NCBI GenBank assembly: GCA_963920575.1
Contig: OY986972.1
Location: 8,320,010 to 8,384,009, forward strand
Direction: 5' to 3'
DNA: 64,000 nt
DNA from: Narthecium ossifragum
Taxonomy: Eukaryota; Streptophyta; Magnoliopsida; Dioscoreales; Nartheciaceae
The notes under the pieces were generated by a model. The model saw nothing but the letters and a program-made list of their open reading frames with translations. It ran no database searches and was not told the origin of the DNA. The position numbers were made by a program, and so were the translations under genes. Positions 1 through 10,851 of the stretch are shown one piece after another (the first letter of the stretch is position 1; every line of letters begins with the position of its first letter).

Positions 1-140
1 CACGGCTTTAAAACGCGTTGTGTATATTAAGGGCTTACTATATACTTATATTGAACCCCGGACCATATCCAGGCGTTGTGGGATTGTTTACCCGGCTACC
101 CGACTCAGCCTCGCCCTCTAGGCGCAGGCATCTTATCCCA
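1..140. other. Sequence foreign to the element A integrase, probable edge of another insertion
   Basis: The integrase reading frame of A ends abruptly around 133-145, before the conserved catalytic glutamate region. The bases to the left encode no integrase in any frame. Their style (a cluster around AAAACGCG and CCCGGAC) is reminiscent of gypsy LTR sequence, but no boundary or target duplication can be seen. The assignment is weak. Confidence 0.3.
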
Positions 141-1128
141 TGATAGACCCAGCGGGCCTCACATTAATTTTATATTCAGCCAAAAAATTCTTTACCTTAG
201 AACTTACAAACATTGTCCCTTGATCGGACACAATTGTTTGTGGAATGCCAAATCTACATATGATGTTTTCCCAGATGAAGTTTTTCACTTGGTCATCAGA
301 AATATTTTTTAATGGGATAGCTTCTACCCATTTAGTAAAATAATCTGTTGCCATAATTACAAATTTGTGCAACATGGACGATGGAGGATATATCTTCCCT
401 ATAATGTCTATCGCCCAACATCTGAATGGCCAAGGTTTAACGATAATTGATAACTCACTTGCTGGAGCTCGCTGTAATGGACCATGTCTTTGGCATGCTT
501 CACATCCTTTGGCATATATAGCACACTCCTCCCCCATGCGCGGCCAATAAAATCCACTGCGCATTATTAGCCAACGCATTTTGATGCCAGACTGATGTGT
601 CCCACAAACACCATTATGTATCTCGGCCATTGTCAATTTAGCTTCATCAGAATTCAAACAGCACAATAAGACTCCATCTAGTCGACGTTTATATAAAACG
701 TCATTTTGTAGAAAATAATGTATCGCTTTAAGACGGATTTTTCTATTGACCTTAAGCGATGGGCCTTTCAAAAAATCGACGATTGGGGTCCGCCAATCTG
801 GTTGGCTACCGATTTGACTTACCTCGTTTGGCCAATTAAATCGCTCTAGTGCAGATTGTATTATACCAGAACGGAAATCGTTCATGCCCCCAAAGTGCTT
901 TAGCACTTTATCGCCTGATGCTATTTGGGCGAGGCTATTGGCCTCATCGTTCTGCAGCCTTGGAACGAATAGTAGTTCAAAATCGTGAAAACGATTTAAT
1001 AACATTAGAGCGATTTGATGAAATGGAATTAGTATGTCGCTCTGGCATTTATAATGTCCAAGTAAATGATTTATCACTAATTGTGAATCACCTTTGATTT
1101 GTACATTGGACACTCCTAAGTCTAACAA
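133..1128 (-). pseudogene. Element A second RNase H (C-terminal half) and integrase N-terminal/catalytic part
   Basis: The first ~90 residues complete an archaeal-type RNase H (KGDSQLVINHLLGHY, then VPRLQNDEANSLAQIA). An integrase follows with an HHCC zinc-binding module (HNGVCGTHQSG ... CEACQRHG) and the first catalytic Asp in CWAIDIIGKI. A second catalytic region is present at IVSDQGTMFVSSK. The third catalytic residue is missing because the frame ends in unrelated sequence. It lies in the same frame as the ORF at 1132-1374, separated only by a TAA. Non-functional remnant. Confidence 0.85.
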
Positions 1129-1131
1129 AAT

Positions 1132-2029
1132 TTATAAGCCGATGATTAGAGCTTCATATTCAGCCTGATTGTTAGTACATAATTGCGATAGAGTATACGC
1201 AAATTTATATTTGCGTCCAATGGGCGATAGGATTGTGATCCCAAGGCCAGCTCCACTGATAGTCTTAGAACCGTCAAAGTACATTGTCCATGGGGTGAGC
1301 GATACGTTGTTGATCTCTCGCTCTAACTCCTTTGGTATATCTACGCAAGGATAGTCAGCTAAGAAATCGGCCAATGCCTGGCCCTTAACAGCCTTTTAAG
1401 ACACAAATTGAATATCAAATTTAGCCAAAGTTAAAACCCAATAACCAATACGTTGGTGCAAAATTGGCCAAGAAAAAAAGAATTTCATTACATTGAACTT
1501 AGATATCAAGTAGACAGTTACAGGTTTTAAATAAGCTCTGAGCTTGGTACACATAAAATACAAGGCCAAACACAATTTTTCTATGGCCGAGTACTTCTGC
1601 TCATAAGGTAACAACTGTCTACTTAGATAGTACACTGCTCTCTCAGCTCCATCAGTTCCATCTTGCGCCAAGAGACCTCCTATTGATTGGTCTGCTGCAG
1701 CGATGTAGAGCTTCATGGGTTGTTCCAACCTTGGCAACGCCATAACTGGTGGCGTTGATAAACATTGCTTCAAGCGTTCAAAGGCTTGTTGATGTCGTTC
1801 TTCTCAGACGAAATCGTCTTCACTTTTTAGTCGTAAGAGCGATGAAAACTCTTGAGTTTTACTTGCACAGTTAGCAATAAACCTTCCTAAAAAATTTACT
1901 TGGCCGAGAAACTTTTGCAGTTCTTTCTTAGTCTTTGGAGGACTGGCCTCGATTATAGACTTTGCTTTGTTTTGGACAAGTTCTATTCCTCGCTGATGGA
2001 CGAGAAAACCAAGAAAATTTCCTGCTTGT
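1132..2029 (-). pseudogene. Element A RT C-terminus, RNase H, and start of second RNase H, with three in-frame stops
   Basis: Continuous homology in one frame is broken by stops at 1804-1806, 1396-1398 and 1132-1134. The segments are the RT connection (GFLVHQRGIELVQNKAKS, then FLGQVNFLGRFIANCA), a gypsy RNase H (YIAAADQSIGGLLAQD ... LPYEQKYSAIEKLCLAL), a linker, and the front of the second RNase H (WTMYFDGSKTISGAGLGI ... NNQAEYEALIIGL). The contexts suggest TGG-to-TGA at 1804 and CAA-to-TAA at 1396. The upstream end is the exact insertion point of element B. Confidence 0.85.
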
Positions 2030-3570
2030 TGATGTGCTGTCGCAGGCACTCAAAAATAAAATCAATACTCTTTAAAACAAATGTACTAGTGCGAGTACGA
2101 GTCGATCCCACGAAGAGTGTTTAGCCTAGTTTTGTGCTAAGTGAACAAAGATAGGGGGGTTTTTAAACGTGAGGAAAACAGTAAATAAATAATCTAAAAC
2201 GAAGAAACAAGTTGAATCAAGAGAACAAACCTTGGTCTGAGTCAACATCCACCATCGGAATCCAACAACTGATCATAGATGCAAGTATCAATCAATTCAT
2301 ACCATGAATATTCACCGTTCGAATGAAATCCGAATCTCTCCTCAATCATAGTTAATTAGAAACAAGCGATCTAATCAACCCTAACTACTAAACAACCTAA
2401 GACAAGCGCTGTAGATTTAATCTAGTAGCAGCGTTAAGAATAGGGAGATCGATGAAGCTAAACAACACAAGCACAAGCGGTTGCATTTAATCTAGTTGAA
2501 TATTCTTGCTAAGATCTAACAAGATCTGATCAGCAGTAAATTATTAGATCCTAGTTGCTTCGCAGATTAGAGGGATCAAACAATGCCGGATTTGATATCC
2601 AACCTAGCAGTAGATCGCCATGAATAATAAACTAGTAGCGCTCCTAGCAATTAGACAAGACAATCATGAAGATAAACACAGAAGAACATTCAATACTCAT
2701 CTATAAACTGAACAATAAAAATAAATTAGATCTCACAGTCTCATTGATTCCGAGGTTTCAGTTTCCTCGACCAAGGATCAAGATTTAGCCACGCAGGGCC
2801 ATCGAGAACAATCCTCCAAAAGATTCCAATAAACAAGATAAAACCTAGAAAAAAAATATAAAGGAGGAGAAAGAGCAGCCAAAAGTGTCCAAGAATCCCC
2901 CCTCAAAACCCTAGAAAGAGTCCTATTTATAGCCTCAAGTGTATCCACCCTCGGATTAGATCACAATCGTTGATTTTTGTTACTGGGAAAGTCCGATCGA
3001 TCGGACCTTGGAAGCTGGATCGATCGGTCTCATTAAAATCTTCAACTTCTATTCACGCCCGAGCCCGATCCATCGAACTAAGGGAGTCGGATCGATCGAT
3101 TGAGTAAAAATCCGCTGTTTTTGACTTTTTCCGAGTCCGTTCGATCGGGCCATGTTCAGCCAAAAAATACATGTTCTGTCACGTTTCTGCATGGTCCGAT
3201 CGATCGGACCCTGGGTGTTGGATCGATCGGACTGTTCAGCTTATTACTGTTCTGCCATCCAGACTGCGCCATCGGTACTGAAATTGCCGTAACTTCCTCT
3301 AGGAAACTCGGAATCACGAACCGTAAAATTCTCCAGAATCTAGACTTCAAGAGCTTTCCAACCATGTATGGCACATCCTCTGGTTCTTCATGAACATTAC
3401 AGATTAATCTTTAAAGTTGATCCATGCACTCTTTTTAGCTTCTTTTCGACTTAAGGACTTCAATTGCATCCTAAATCAAAATATAAGAATAATGAGTGTA
3501 TTTAGGAATTAAATAAGCATATGAGACTAAGCATTAAGGGATAAAAATATAACATTATGCATTCTCATCA
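2030..3570 (-). repeat. Element B 3' LTR
   Basis: 1541 bp, matching 6631-8172 with scattered substitutions. The U3 part contains the 16-bp palindrome GTCCGATCGATCGGAC (for example 2991-3006 and 3194-3209) and near copies. Small ORFs in this stretch are LTR shadows and not genes. Confidence 0.93.
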
Positions 3571-3583
3571 AATTCCCCCACAC
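3571..3583 (-). promoter_or_regulatory. Element B polypurine tract
   Basis: On the minus strand the bases GTGTGGGGGAATT directly precede the 3' LTR, as expected for plus-strand priming in reverse transcription. Confidence 0.8.
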
Positions 3584-5232
3584 TTAGCTTTTGCTCGTCC
3601 TCGGGCAAAACTAAAATTCACTCTACTCAAGATATCAAGGTTGCAACGCCATCAACAAAGAACAATCAAGCTCTTCACAACTCATAACATATCATGAACA
3701 AACATTTTTAGACAACTTAAAAATCAATCAATAAGCATTTCCACTTGAAGATGAAGCATACTAAACAAGTAGACCCTCACGGAAATTAATACTCAACTCT
3801 CATGTGTTTGAAGGGTATGTATTTCACTCAAATTCATTCCAATGAAAGTGATCTACCATAGGCTTGCATATCTTCTCATTCTCCACCACTAGAATCACAT
3901 GCATCACACAAATCATAAGGACTTCAAAAGGTTGTAATGGGGTCTATGATTAAGGTGGGAAATATTTGGGAATGTAGCTCAAAAGCCAATGGAACTAATG
4001 GAGCAAAAATGCATCAATAAGACATGTACAACCAATCACTCCATTCAACAACTTTCTTCAACTTAACTTTAACATACTCAACCCATAAAACATTACCGCA
4101 TTGGCAAAGAGATTGTTCAAAGGAATACTTTTTAACTGAAATAGTGAACAATCTTTTGCAAAAACTTCCACCTTTGTAGAGATCATACATAAACACCCCC
4201 CTTTCTTGGAATATTAGGAGGATTCATAAACATATTTTGCAACATGAGAAACAATTTCCTCCTTCACTTTCTTTTCTTCTTTTTCTTTTTCTGATTTTTT
4301 TTTTTTCAGAAACAACATACTCACAAATTGAGTATGAAAATAAACTCCACTTCACCAATCATAACCATACCACAAATCCAAACACCCCCACATTTGAACT
4401 TTTGCACCCATACGTGTCATAATGATGATCAATGCTCCACTAGTTTTATGGCTTGGGTAACGGAAATATTTTTCAGGTTTAAGGCTTGTAATGTGGGTTA
4501 ACAATGAAGTCGATAAAGCTCAAAGGTGTTTAGCAAAAGGATTTAATCAAAAGGTAGGCTATTTGGCTTATGTAACTTATAACAAAGATGGCCTTAATCA
4601 TGTTCATGTATACATGTGTCAATGTGACCTCAAATAGAATCAAAGCAAGTTCTAGAGAAACAAATCCATGGAAGAATATCTCTCATGAAAGAAATTAGTG
4701 AGACTGATATGAATGTGTCAGTCTAAAGGCTCAAAATCTCACCAGCTTTTGTCTACTCATTTAGTCACTACCATCTCAAGGAAAATAACTCAACTAATTA
4801 ATTCTAAGTCGCAAAATTACTCATTCAATCATGTTATGAAAATGTCAAGCTTAACTAATTCTTGCTCATGGCATATGCAACCTAGATCTCCTCCCCCACA
4901 CTTGAAACTGACATTGTCCCCAATGTAAGGTGGAATGCAAAGAAAAGCAAAGATGACTAAAAAAGAGAAAGGAACGAACTCCCCTTGGGTTGCCTTCCAA
5001 GCAGCGCTTTTGTTTATTGTCATTGGCTCGACTTCAAGTTTCTTCCTTGAATACTGTGGGAGTTGCCAAACTTTGACTTTCCATGATCACCGTGGTTGGG
5101 CGAATTCTTCAGGTATGATAGGGAATGCTCGATCACCTACAAAGCAAAAGCAAAGTAAAGCAAAACAAAAGCAAACATGCAAGCACACAACCTAAAAATA
5201 ATTCAAGCACACAATAAAGCAAATGAAGCAAA
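3584..5232 (-). other. Element B 3' non-coding region
   Basis: About 1.65 kb, AT-rich, without a credible ORF. Around 4900-5010 (minus strand) it shares short blocks with the Athila element 3' region near 42,880-43,160, namely the 'aggcaaccca' block and the 'gaggacaatg' block before a G-run. This supports common descent of the two families. Confidence 0.6.
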
Positions 5233-6507
5233 CTAAACTACTATATACAATAGAAAAAGTTTTAATCGTGCCCTTGGTGGCCGTTCTCTAGCACGATGGT
5301 ATGCAAAATCACTGGGTGCTATAATCTGAATATTTAACCTCAATAATGCCACCAAGGTTAATTTAGCATAAGAGTTCAAGTGGTATTTTTCAAAACTGAG
5401 ATTTAGCTTTTCCATACTAACACCAGTAAACAAGATAGCTAGATCTCTCAAACAAAAATGCATGTCATCATGGTAATCAAGAAGAAAGGAGTCAACACTA
5501 TGCTCAAATATAATCGAATCATCCGTTGAACTATTAAGAATGTCGTCGTTCGGATTGTCAAAGATGTCAAGATTACATGATCGAAAATAAATCTGTCGAG
5601 ATATGAAAATATCTACTAAGGTCATCTCCTTTTTAACTACTAAAGAAGATGAGATAGTCACAGGAAATATACCTCGCGGCGTAACAGGAATGCTTTCAAC
5701 TTCAGTCGGAGGAGGTTCATCGAATAAATGCTCCTGGTATTCTCGGCGGTCGACCGAATCTTTCTCGCGGTCGACTGGACATGGTTGGACAACTTCTTCA
5801 TCTGCCTTCTGTAGAATCTCCCCCGAAGCATCTCCAACCTCAGCAGTCAGTGAAATATCATCATTAATTTCATGAACCGACAAAGAATCACAAGTATTAT
5901 GACATATATCATTATTATCATAAACAAAAGCATCACAAGTATTATCATTGCAAACATGAGGTATAGAATCATATCTATCAACTTCTTTATCAAAAGAGTG
6001 ACTCACATTAACTTGGTCAATTATTAATGGCTCTTGTTGCATTTGTGACTGAGCAATGAAGAGGTTCTCAGTTTTTTCACGTTCCCTAGAAAATCTTTCC
6101 TCCCAAAAAATACGCGATTCTCTTAAGGAATTAATATTTTCTTCCATTTCCTTCAGCATCACCAACATTTCTGCTTGAAACTCCCGACATGGGTAGGTAT
6201 GACCTCTAAAATCCGAGTTATAAGAATATGAATATGAATCATAGGCCGGGTTTGGGAAACCATGAAACTGCCAACTAGGGTCGGTATGATCTCTAAAATC
6301 CGAATTATAAGAATATGAATATGAATCATAGGTCGGGTTTGAGAAATCATGAAACTGCCAACTAGGGTCGGTATGATCTATAAAATCCGAATTATAAGAA
6401 TATGAATATGAATCATAGGCCAGGTTTGAGAAACCATATGTGTCATCATTGTAAACGGGTCTATAACCAAAAGGCAAATCATCATTCCATATGTCACCCG
6501 GTGGCAT
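5233..6507 (-). CDS. Element B ORF, Tyr/Ser/Asp-rich protein with 29-residue repeats; function unknown
   Basis: About 424 residues from the first in-frame ATG at 6505-6507. The N-terminal part has three tandem copies of a 29-residue unit built around YDSYSYSYNSDF and HTDPSWQFH. Next comes a short helical, charged segment (MLVMLKEMEENINSLRES, then FSREREKTENLF) that may form a coiled coil. The rest is a long acidic low-complexity stretch and a moderately hydrophobic C-terminus. No zinc knuckle, protease or polymerase motif is visible. It is the only ORF of a non-autonomous element and is open over its full length, which suggests it was maintained until recently. A degenerate gag-like or packaging role is possible, but this is inference. 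Confidence 0.6.
   Translation of the reverse strand: MPPGDIWNDDLPFGYRPVYNDDTYGFSNLAYDSYSYSYNSDFIDHTDPSWQFHDFSNPTYDSYSYSYNSDFRDHTDPSWQFHGFPNPAYDSYSYSYNSDFRGHTYPCREFQAEMLVMLKEMEENINSLRESRIFWEERFSREREKTENLFIAQSQMQQEPLIIDQVNVSHSFDKEVDRYDSIPHVCNDNTCDAFVYDNNDICHNTCDSLSVHEINDDISLTAEVGDASGEILQKADEEVVQPCPVDREKDSVDRREYQEHLFDEPPPTEVESIPVTPRGIFPVTISSSLVVKKEMTLVDIFISRQIYFRSCNLDIFDNPNDDILNSSTDDSIIFEHSVDSFLLDYHDDMHFCLRDLAILFTGVSMEKLNLSFEKYHLNSYAKLTLVALLRLNIQIIAPSDFAYHRARERPPRARLKLFLLYIVV
6190..6450 (-). repeat. 87-bp coding tandem repeat in element B ORF
   Basis: Three units of 87 bp (29 codons) differ by a few substitutions; the third diverges at its end. The unit keeps the reading frame. Confidence 0.85.
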
Positions 6508-6607
6508 TATTATAATTGGCCATACATTCAAACCATAGAAACTATTTATTTATTTATTTTTTATGAAAATAAAGATCACTGTAAGCACAAAAATCAACTA
6601 GAATCAC

Positions 6608-6625
6608 TCCCCGGCAACGGCGCCA
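6608..6625 (-). promoter_or_regulatory. Element B primer-binding site (tRNA-Asp)
   Basis: The minus strand reads TGGCGCCGTTGCCGGGGA, complementary to the 3' end of plant tRNA-Asp including CCA. It lies 5 nt from the LTR end. The same 18 nt is the primer site of element G. Confidence 0.9.
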
Positions 6626-6630
6626 AAATT

Positions 6631-8172
6631 TGATGTGCTGTCGCAGGCACTCAAAAATAAAATCAATACTCTTTAAAACAAATGTAGTAGTGCGAGTACG
6701 AGTCGATCCCACGAATAGTGTTTAGCCTAGTTTTGTGCTAAGTGAACAAAGATAGGGAGGTTTTTAAACGTGAGGAAAACAGTAAAGAAATAATCTAAAA
6801 CGAAGAAACAAGTTGAATCAAGAGAACAAACCTTGGTCTGAGTCAACATCCACCATCAGAATCCAACAACTGATCATAGATGCAAGTATCAATCAATTCA
6901 TACCATGAATATTCACCGTTCGAATGAAATCCGAATCTCTCCTCAATCATAGTTAATTAGAAACAAGCGATCTAATCAACCCTAACTACTAAACAACCTA
7001 AGACAAGCGCTGTAGATTTAATCTAGTAGCAGCGTTAAGAATAGGGAGATCGATGAAGCTAACCAACACAAGCACAAGCGGTTGCATTTAATCTAGTTGA
7101 ATATTCTTCCTAAGATCTAACAAGATCTGATCAGCAGTAAATTATTAGATCCTAGTTGCTTCGCAGATTAGAGGGATCAAATAATTCCGGATTTGATATC
7201 CAACCTAGCAGTAGATCGCCATGAATAATAAACTAGTAGTGCTCCTAGCAATTAGACAAGACAATCATGAAGATAAACACAGAAGAACATTCAATACTCA
7301 TCTATAAACTGAACAATAAAAATAAATTAGATCTCACAGTCTCATTGATTTCGAGGTTTCAGTTTCCTCGACCAAGGATCAAGATTTAGCCACGCAGGGC
7401 CATCGAGAACAATCCTCCAAAAGATTCCAATAAACAAGATAAAACCTAGAAAAAAAATATAAAGGAGGAGAAAGAGCAGCCAAAAGTGTCCAAGAATCCC
7501 CCCTCAAAACCCTAAAAAGAGTCCTATTTATAGCCTCAAGTGTATCCACCCTCGGATTAGATCACAATCGTTGATTTTTGTTACTGGGAAAGTCCGATCG
7601 ATCGGACCTTGGATGCTGGATCGATCGGTCTCATTAAAATCTTCAACTTCTATTCACGCCCGAGCCCGATCGATCGAACTAAGGGAGTCGGATCGATCGA
7701 TTGAGTAAAAATCCGCTGTTTTTGACTTTTTCCGAGTCCGATCGATCGGGCCATGTTCAGCCAAAAAATACATGTTCTGTCACGTTTCTGCATGGTCCGA
7801 TCGATCGGACCCTGGGTGTTGGATCGATCGGACTGTTTAGCTTATTACTGTTCTGCCACCCAGACTGCGTCATCGGTACTGAAATTACCGTAACTTCCTC
7901 TAGGAAACTCGGAATCATGAACCGTAAAATTCTCCAGAATCTAGACTTCAAGAGCTTTCCAACCATGTATGGCACATCCTCTGGTTCTTCATGAGTAGGT
8001 ACAGATTAATCTTTAAATTTGATCCATGCACTCTTTTTAGCTTCTTTTCGACTTAAGGACTTCAATTGCATCCTAAATCAAAATATAAGAATAATGAGTG
8101 TATTTAGGAATTAAATAAGCATATGAGACTAAGTATTAAGGGATAAGAATATAACATTATGCATTCTCATCA
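6631..8172 (-). repeat. Element B 5' LTR
   Basis: 1542 bp, partner of 2030-3570. In element orientation it holds a palindrome cluster (7590-7850), then a TATA box at 7525-7533, then the transcribed part ending at the primer site. Confidence 0.93.
7525..7533 (-). promoter_or_regulatory. TATA box of element B 5' LTR
   Basis: The minus strand reads CTATAAATA within GGCTATAAATAGG. It is downstream of the palindrome array and aligns with the TATA box of the related element G LTR. Confidence 0.7.
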
Positions 8173-9148
8173 CTTGTACTCCAAAGGCACATTTCAAGGG
8201 ATTCAACTTTAAATTATACTCTCCCATTCGCTAAAAAGCTTTGATCAACTGTGAAAAGTGATCGGCCATAATTGGTGATTTCACCACTATGTCATCGACG
8301 TAAACCTCAACAAAGTGGCCAATCATATCATGAAAAATTAGGTTCATTGCTCGCTGATAAGTAGCACCAGCGTTTTTTAAACCTGGCATAACAACCCATT
8401 CATAACTTCCAAGTGATCCTGGACATCTAAATGTCGTTTTATGAACATCATTATCAGCGATATAAATCTGGTTATATTCAGAATACCCATCCATGAATGA
8501 GTATATTTCGTGCCCAGCGGTGGAATCGACCAAATTATCGACCGATGGCATAGGATACTCATTTTTGGGCGTAGCCAAGTTCAAATTTCTAAAGTCTATA
8601 CAAACTCTAAGTTTGCCATTTTTCTTCTTAACTGGCACTATATTAGAAAGCCATTCTACATACCTGGCCATTCTAATAAAATTTGCATTCAACAATCGTT
8701 CAATTTCTTTCTTTACTTCTGGGATTATGTTTGGAGCAAAGCGTCTAGGGGCTTGCTTATATGGTTTAAAATTTGGTCGAGTAGGGAGTTCATGCTCTAC
8801 AATGTTTCTATCTAAACCAAGCATTTCCTTATAATCCCATGCAAAACAATCTTTATATGAACGTAAAATAGCAATGAGTTCGTACCTTACATTTTGGTCG
8901 ATAAGCTTGCTGATGAAGGTTGGACGATGCTCCGTGCCATCACCCAGGTCGATTTCTTCCAGCGGGTCTTGAGCTTGCATATTTCCACGTTTGCCATAGG
9001 GGACTTCTTCCTCGTCCTCTTGGGGGATCTCCCTTAAACAATCGAGGTCGTTCGCTTCTTGTGTGGCGAACGCTTCTACTTGATAAGCCATCAGTTTGGC
9101 TTTTAAGGCCGTTACAGCGGCCTGACCTTTTTCAGAGTTTGAACTCAT
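8173..9148 (-). pseudogene. Element A reverse transcriptase, N-terminal two-thirds
   Basis: The leader (EIDLGDGTEHRPTFIS) precedes a gypsy RT: LSNIVPVKKKNGKLRVCIDF, FMDGYSEYNQI, and the catalytic YVDD near residue 285. The usual MPFGLKNAGA block has lost its Phe (MPGLKNAGA), a 3-bp deletion. A stop at 8231-8233 precedes about 20 more codons of RT homology that run to the element B boundary. The frame differs from the upstream protease ORF, with which it overlaps at 9148. Confidence 0.88.
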
Positions 9149-10053
9149 TACTTTTGATTTGTGGCCGATGCTCGGCCAGATTTAGGTGCAAAGACCACTG
9201 AGGTTGGTCTTGCCGGATCAAACAGTTCTGCCACGCACTCCCTTAGCATAATTCCATTCTCAGACACTACCTTCAGTGTATCCTTGATCTGAAGGAATTG
9301 TAAAGGGTCATAATTGCAGTCATAGAAGGACGCCTCCAAAGCATGCGTGTCCATACTATTTAGCATGTTATCGGCCATAACTGATTCCACGTTTCCCTCA
9401 TCGTTCCATAAAAACAGACATTGGTGAAGAGAAGATGGAACGCACTGACTGGCATGAATCCAGTCTCGACCAAGCAGCACATTATAGCTGGTCGAGGAGT
9501 CCATGGCAAAGAACGCTGTCGTTCTTGTGACACTTCCAACCTTAATGTCCAAAGGAAGGATTCCCTTTGCTGGGGCTGGAACTCCACTGAATCCTGTTAG
9601 CGTAATATCCGTGGGGATAAGATCGCTATCTGTCTTGTGTAGTTTCTTCATCATCTTGGCAGGGATGACGTTCACCGCAGCTCCGGTGTCGATCAAGACT
9701 CTACTTACTGGAACACCATTGATCTCGGCCTTGATATGTAAAGGCCATAAGTGGCGCGTCATTGCTGCTGGAGGTCGTTCAAACACGGCATTGTTTCGAT
9801 CTTGGGGAGCTTCCTTGTGTGAAATGGTCGATGAATGAGGTTGATGGGCAACTGCTTTCCCTTTTGCCTTAGCTGCAACCTGGATGACTTCTGGGTTCTC
9901 TTGACCATCCCATGATGGCCACTGTTGATCCTTTTGGTGTTGTTCTTGCTGTGTCTCTGTTTCTTCCATGTCCCAACCAATTGGGATGATTGGTACTTCA
10001 TCGGCTGGCGGACTGTATTTTGCTACATCACTTTTGGGAACCCACTTCTTCAC
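9148..10053 (-). pseudogene. Element A aspartic protease region
   Basis: A retropepsin-type protease carries the active site VLIDTGAAVNVIP (about residues 115-127) and the flap/ILG-like block YNVLLGRDWIHA. The long N-terminal part is a linker. The first residues (KKWVPKSDVAKYS) are the end of the second copy of a duplicated module (10,020-10,490). An in-frame TGA separates it from the upstream linker, and a frameshift separates it from RT. Confidence 0.85.
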
Positions 10054-10734
10054 AATGGGATCGCCATATCAAACCAAATAATCAAACTTTCCACTTGGCT
10101 GGCCCTGAGTACTGATTGCTGGATTACCTACCTTGTAGAGATCCATTAATAGCTTCTTTTGGGAAATATTTCTTCTTGCTGCTTCCTCATTGACTTTGAT
10201 GGGTACCTTGATTTCTACCCATTCAATATCCTCGACCATGGGCTCTTGTTCTTTATCACCCTAGCCAGTAGAAACAATTGTAGTCGACGTCGATGGAATA
10301 ATCTGGGCGACAACTTCTGTCTTCTTAACAATACGCTTTACCTTGACATCTCCATAAACTCGTAGGTAATCATATCGGCCACTTGGCTGGCCACCTGGTC
10401 CAACTGCTGGATTTCTTTCTTCATACAACTGTCTCAACAGTTGTTCTGTAGATATATTCCTCCTCCAAGCTTCTTCAGCAACGTCGATTTTTTCTTCGAC
10501 CTCGACGTACTCATCTTCCTGGTCTAATACTAAGTTCACTGAGGGTGAATCTTCCAATTCATCGACCAAGGTAGCCGATGTGTCTCCATCTTCCTCGACC
10601 AGGGTGGCTGACGATCCATCATCGGCCATATCGGATATATCTGAGTCGCTTTCAGTTGGACATTGTTGTCCAAGGCGGCTTGGCAAGATATAGTTGTTCA
10701 CGATGACTGAAGGGAGTGTTCTGAATCTGATCAC
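10020..10734 (-). pseudogene. Element A gag-protease linker with an internal tandem duplication
   Basis: An acidic stretch (ESDSDISDMADDGSS..., EDEYVEVEEK) is followed by a module of about 60 residues with EEAWRRNIS, GQPSGRYDYLRVYGD and VKRIVKK. A second copy about 300 bp further along has EEAARRNIS, GQPSGKFDYLV and YGDPIVKKW. The second copy is separated from the first by a TAG near 10,261 and contains a TGA. The module matches no family I recognise and sits between gag and protease. Confidence 0.65.
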
Positions 10735-10851
10735 TTGGTTTGCCCCAGTCTCATCGTCATCATCCTTGTTTGGACGATGAAACTTGCTCTTTGAAGACTC
10801 TGTTGCCTTAGAGACAGCAAAATCTTCTTCAATTTCTTCAGCCTCCTCATC

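Larger units (their letters stand above)
2030..8172 (-). mobile_element. Element B: non-autonomous LTR retrotransposon inserted in element A
   Basis: Two near-identical LTRs of about 1.54 kb start TGATG and end CATCA in element orientation. They are flanked by a perfect 5-bp duplication, CTTGT (2025-2029 and 8173-8177). Beside the 5' LTR is an 18-nt primer site matching the 3' end of plant tRNA-Asp, and a purine tract precedes the 3' LTR. The 3.06-kb interior has one ORF and no gag, protease, RT or integrase, so the element must use proteins in trans. LTRs and 3' region resemble the Athila element at 35,870-45,602. The few scattered LTR mismatches suggest a recent insertion. Confidence 0.92.

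Noticed and set aside
6608..6625. Possible tRNA-Asp gene
   Set aside because: Only the last 18 nt of tRNA-Asp match, next to an LTR end. This is a primer-binding site; the rest of a tRNA is absent.
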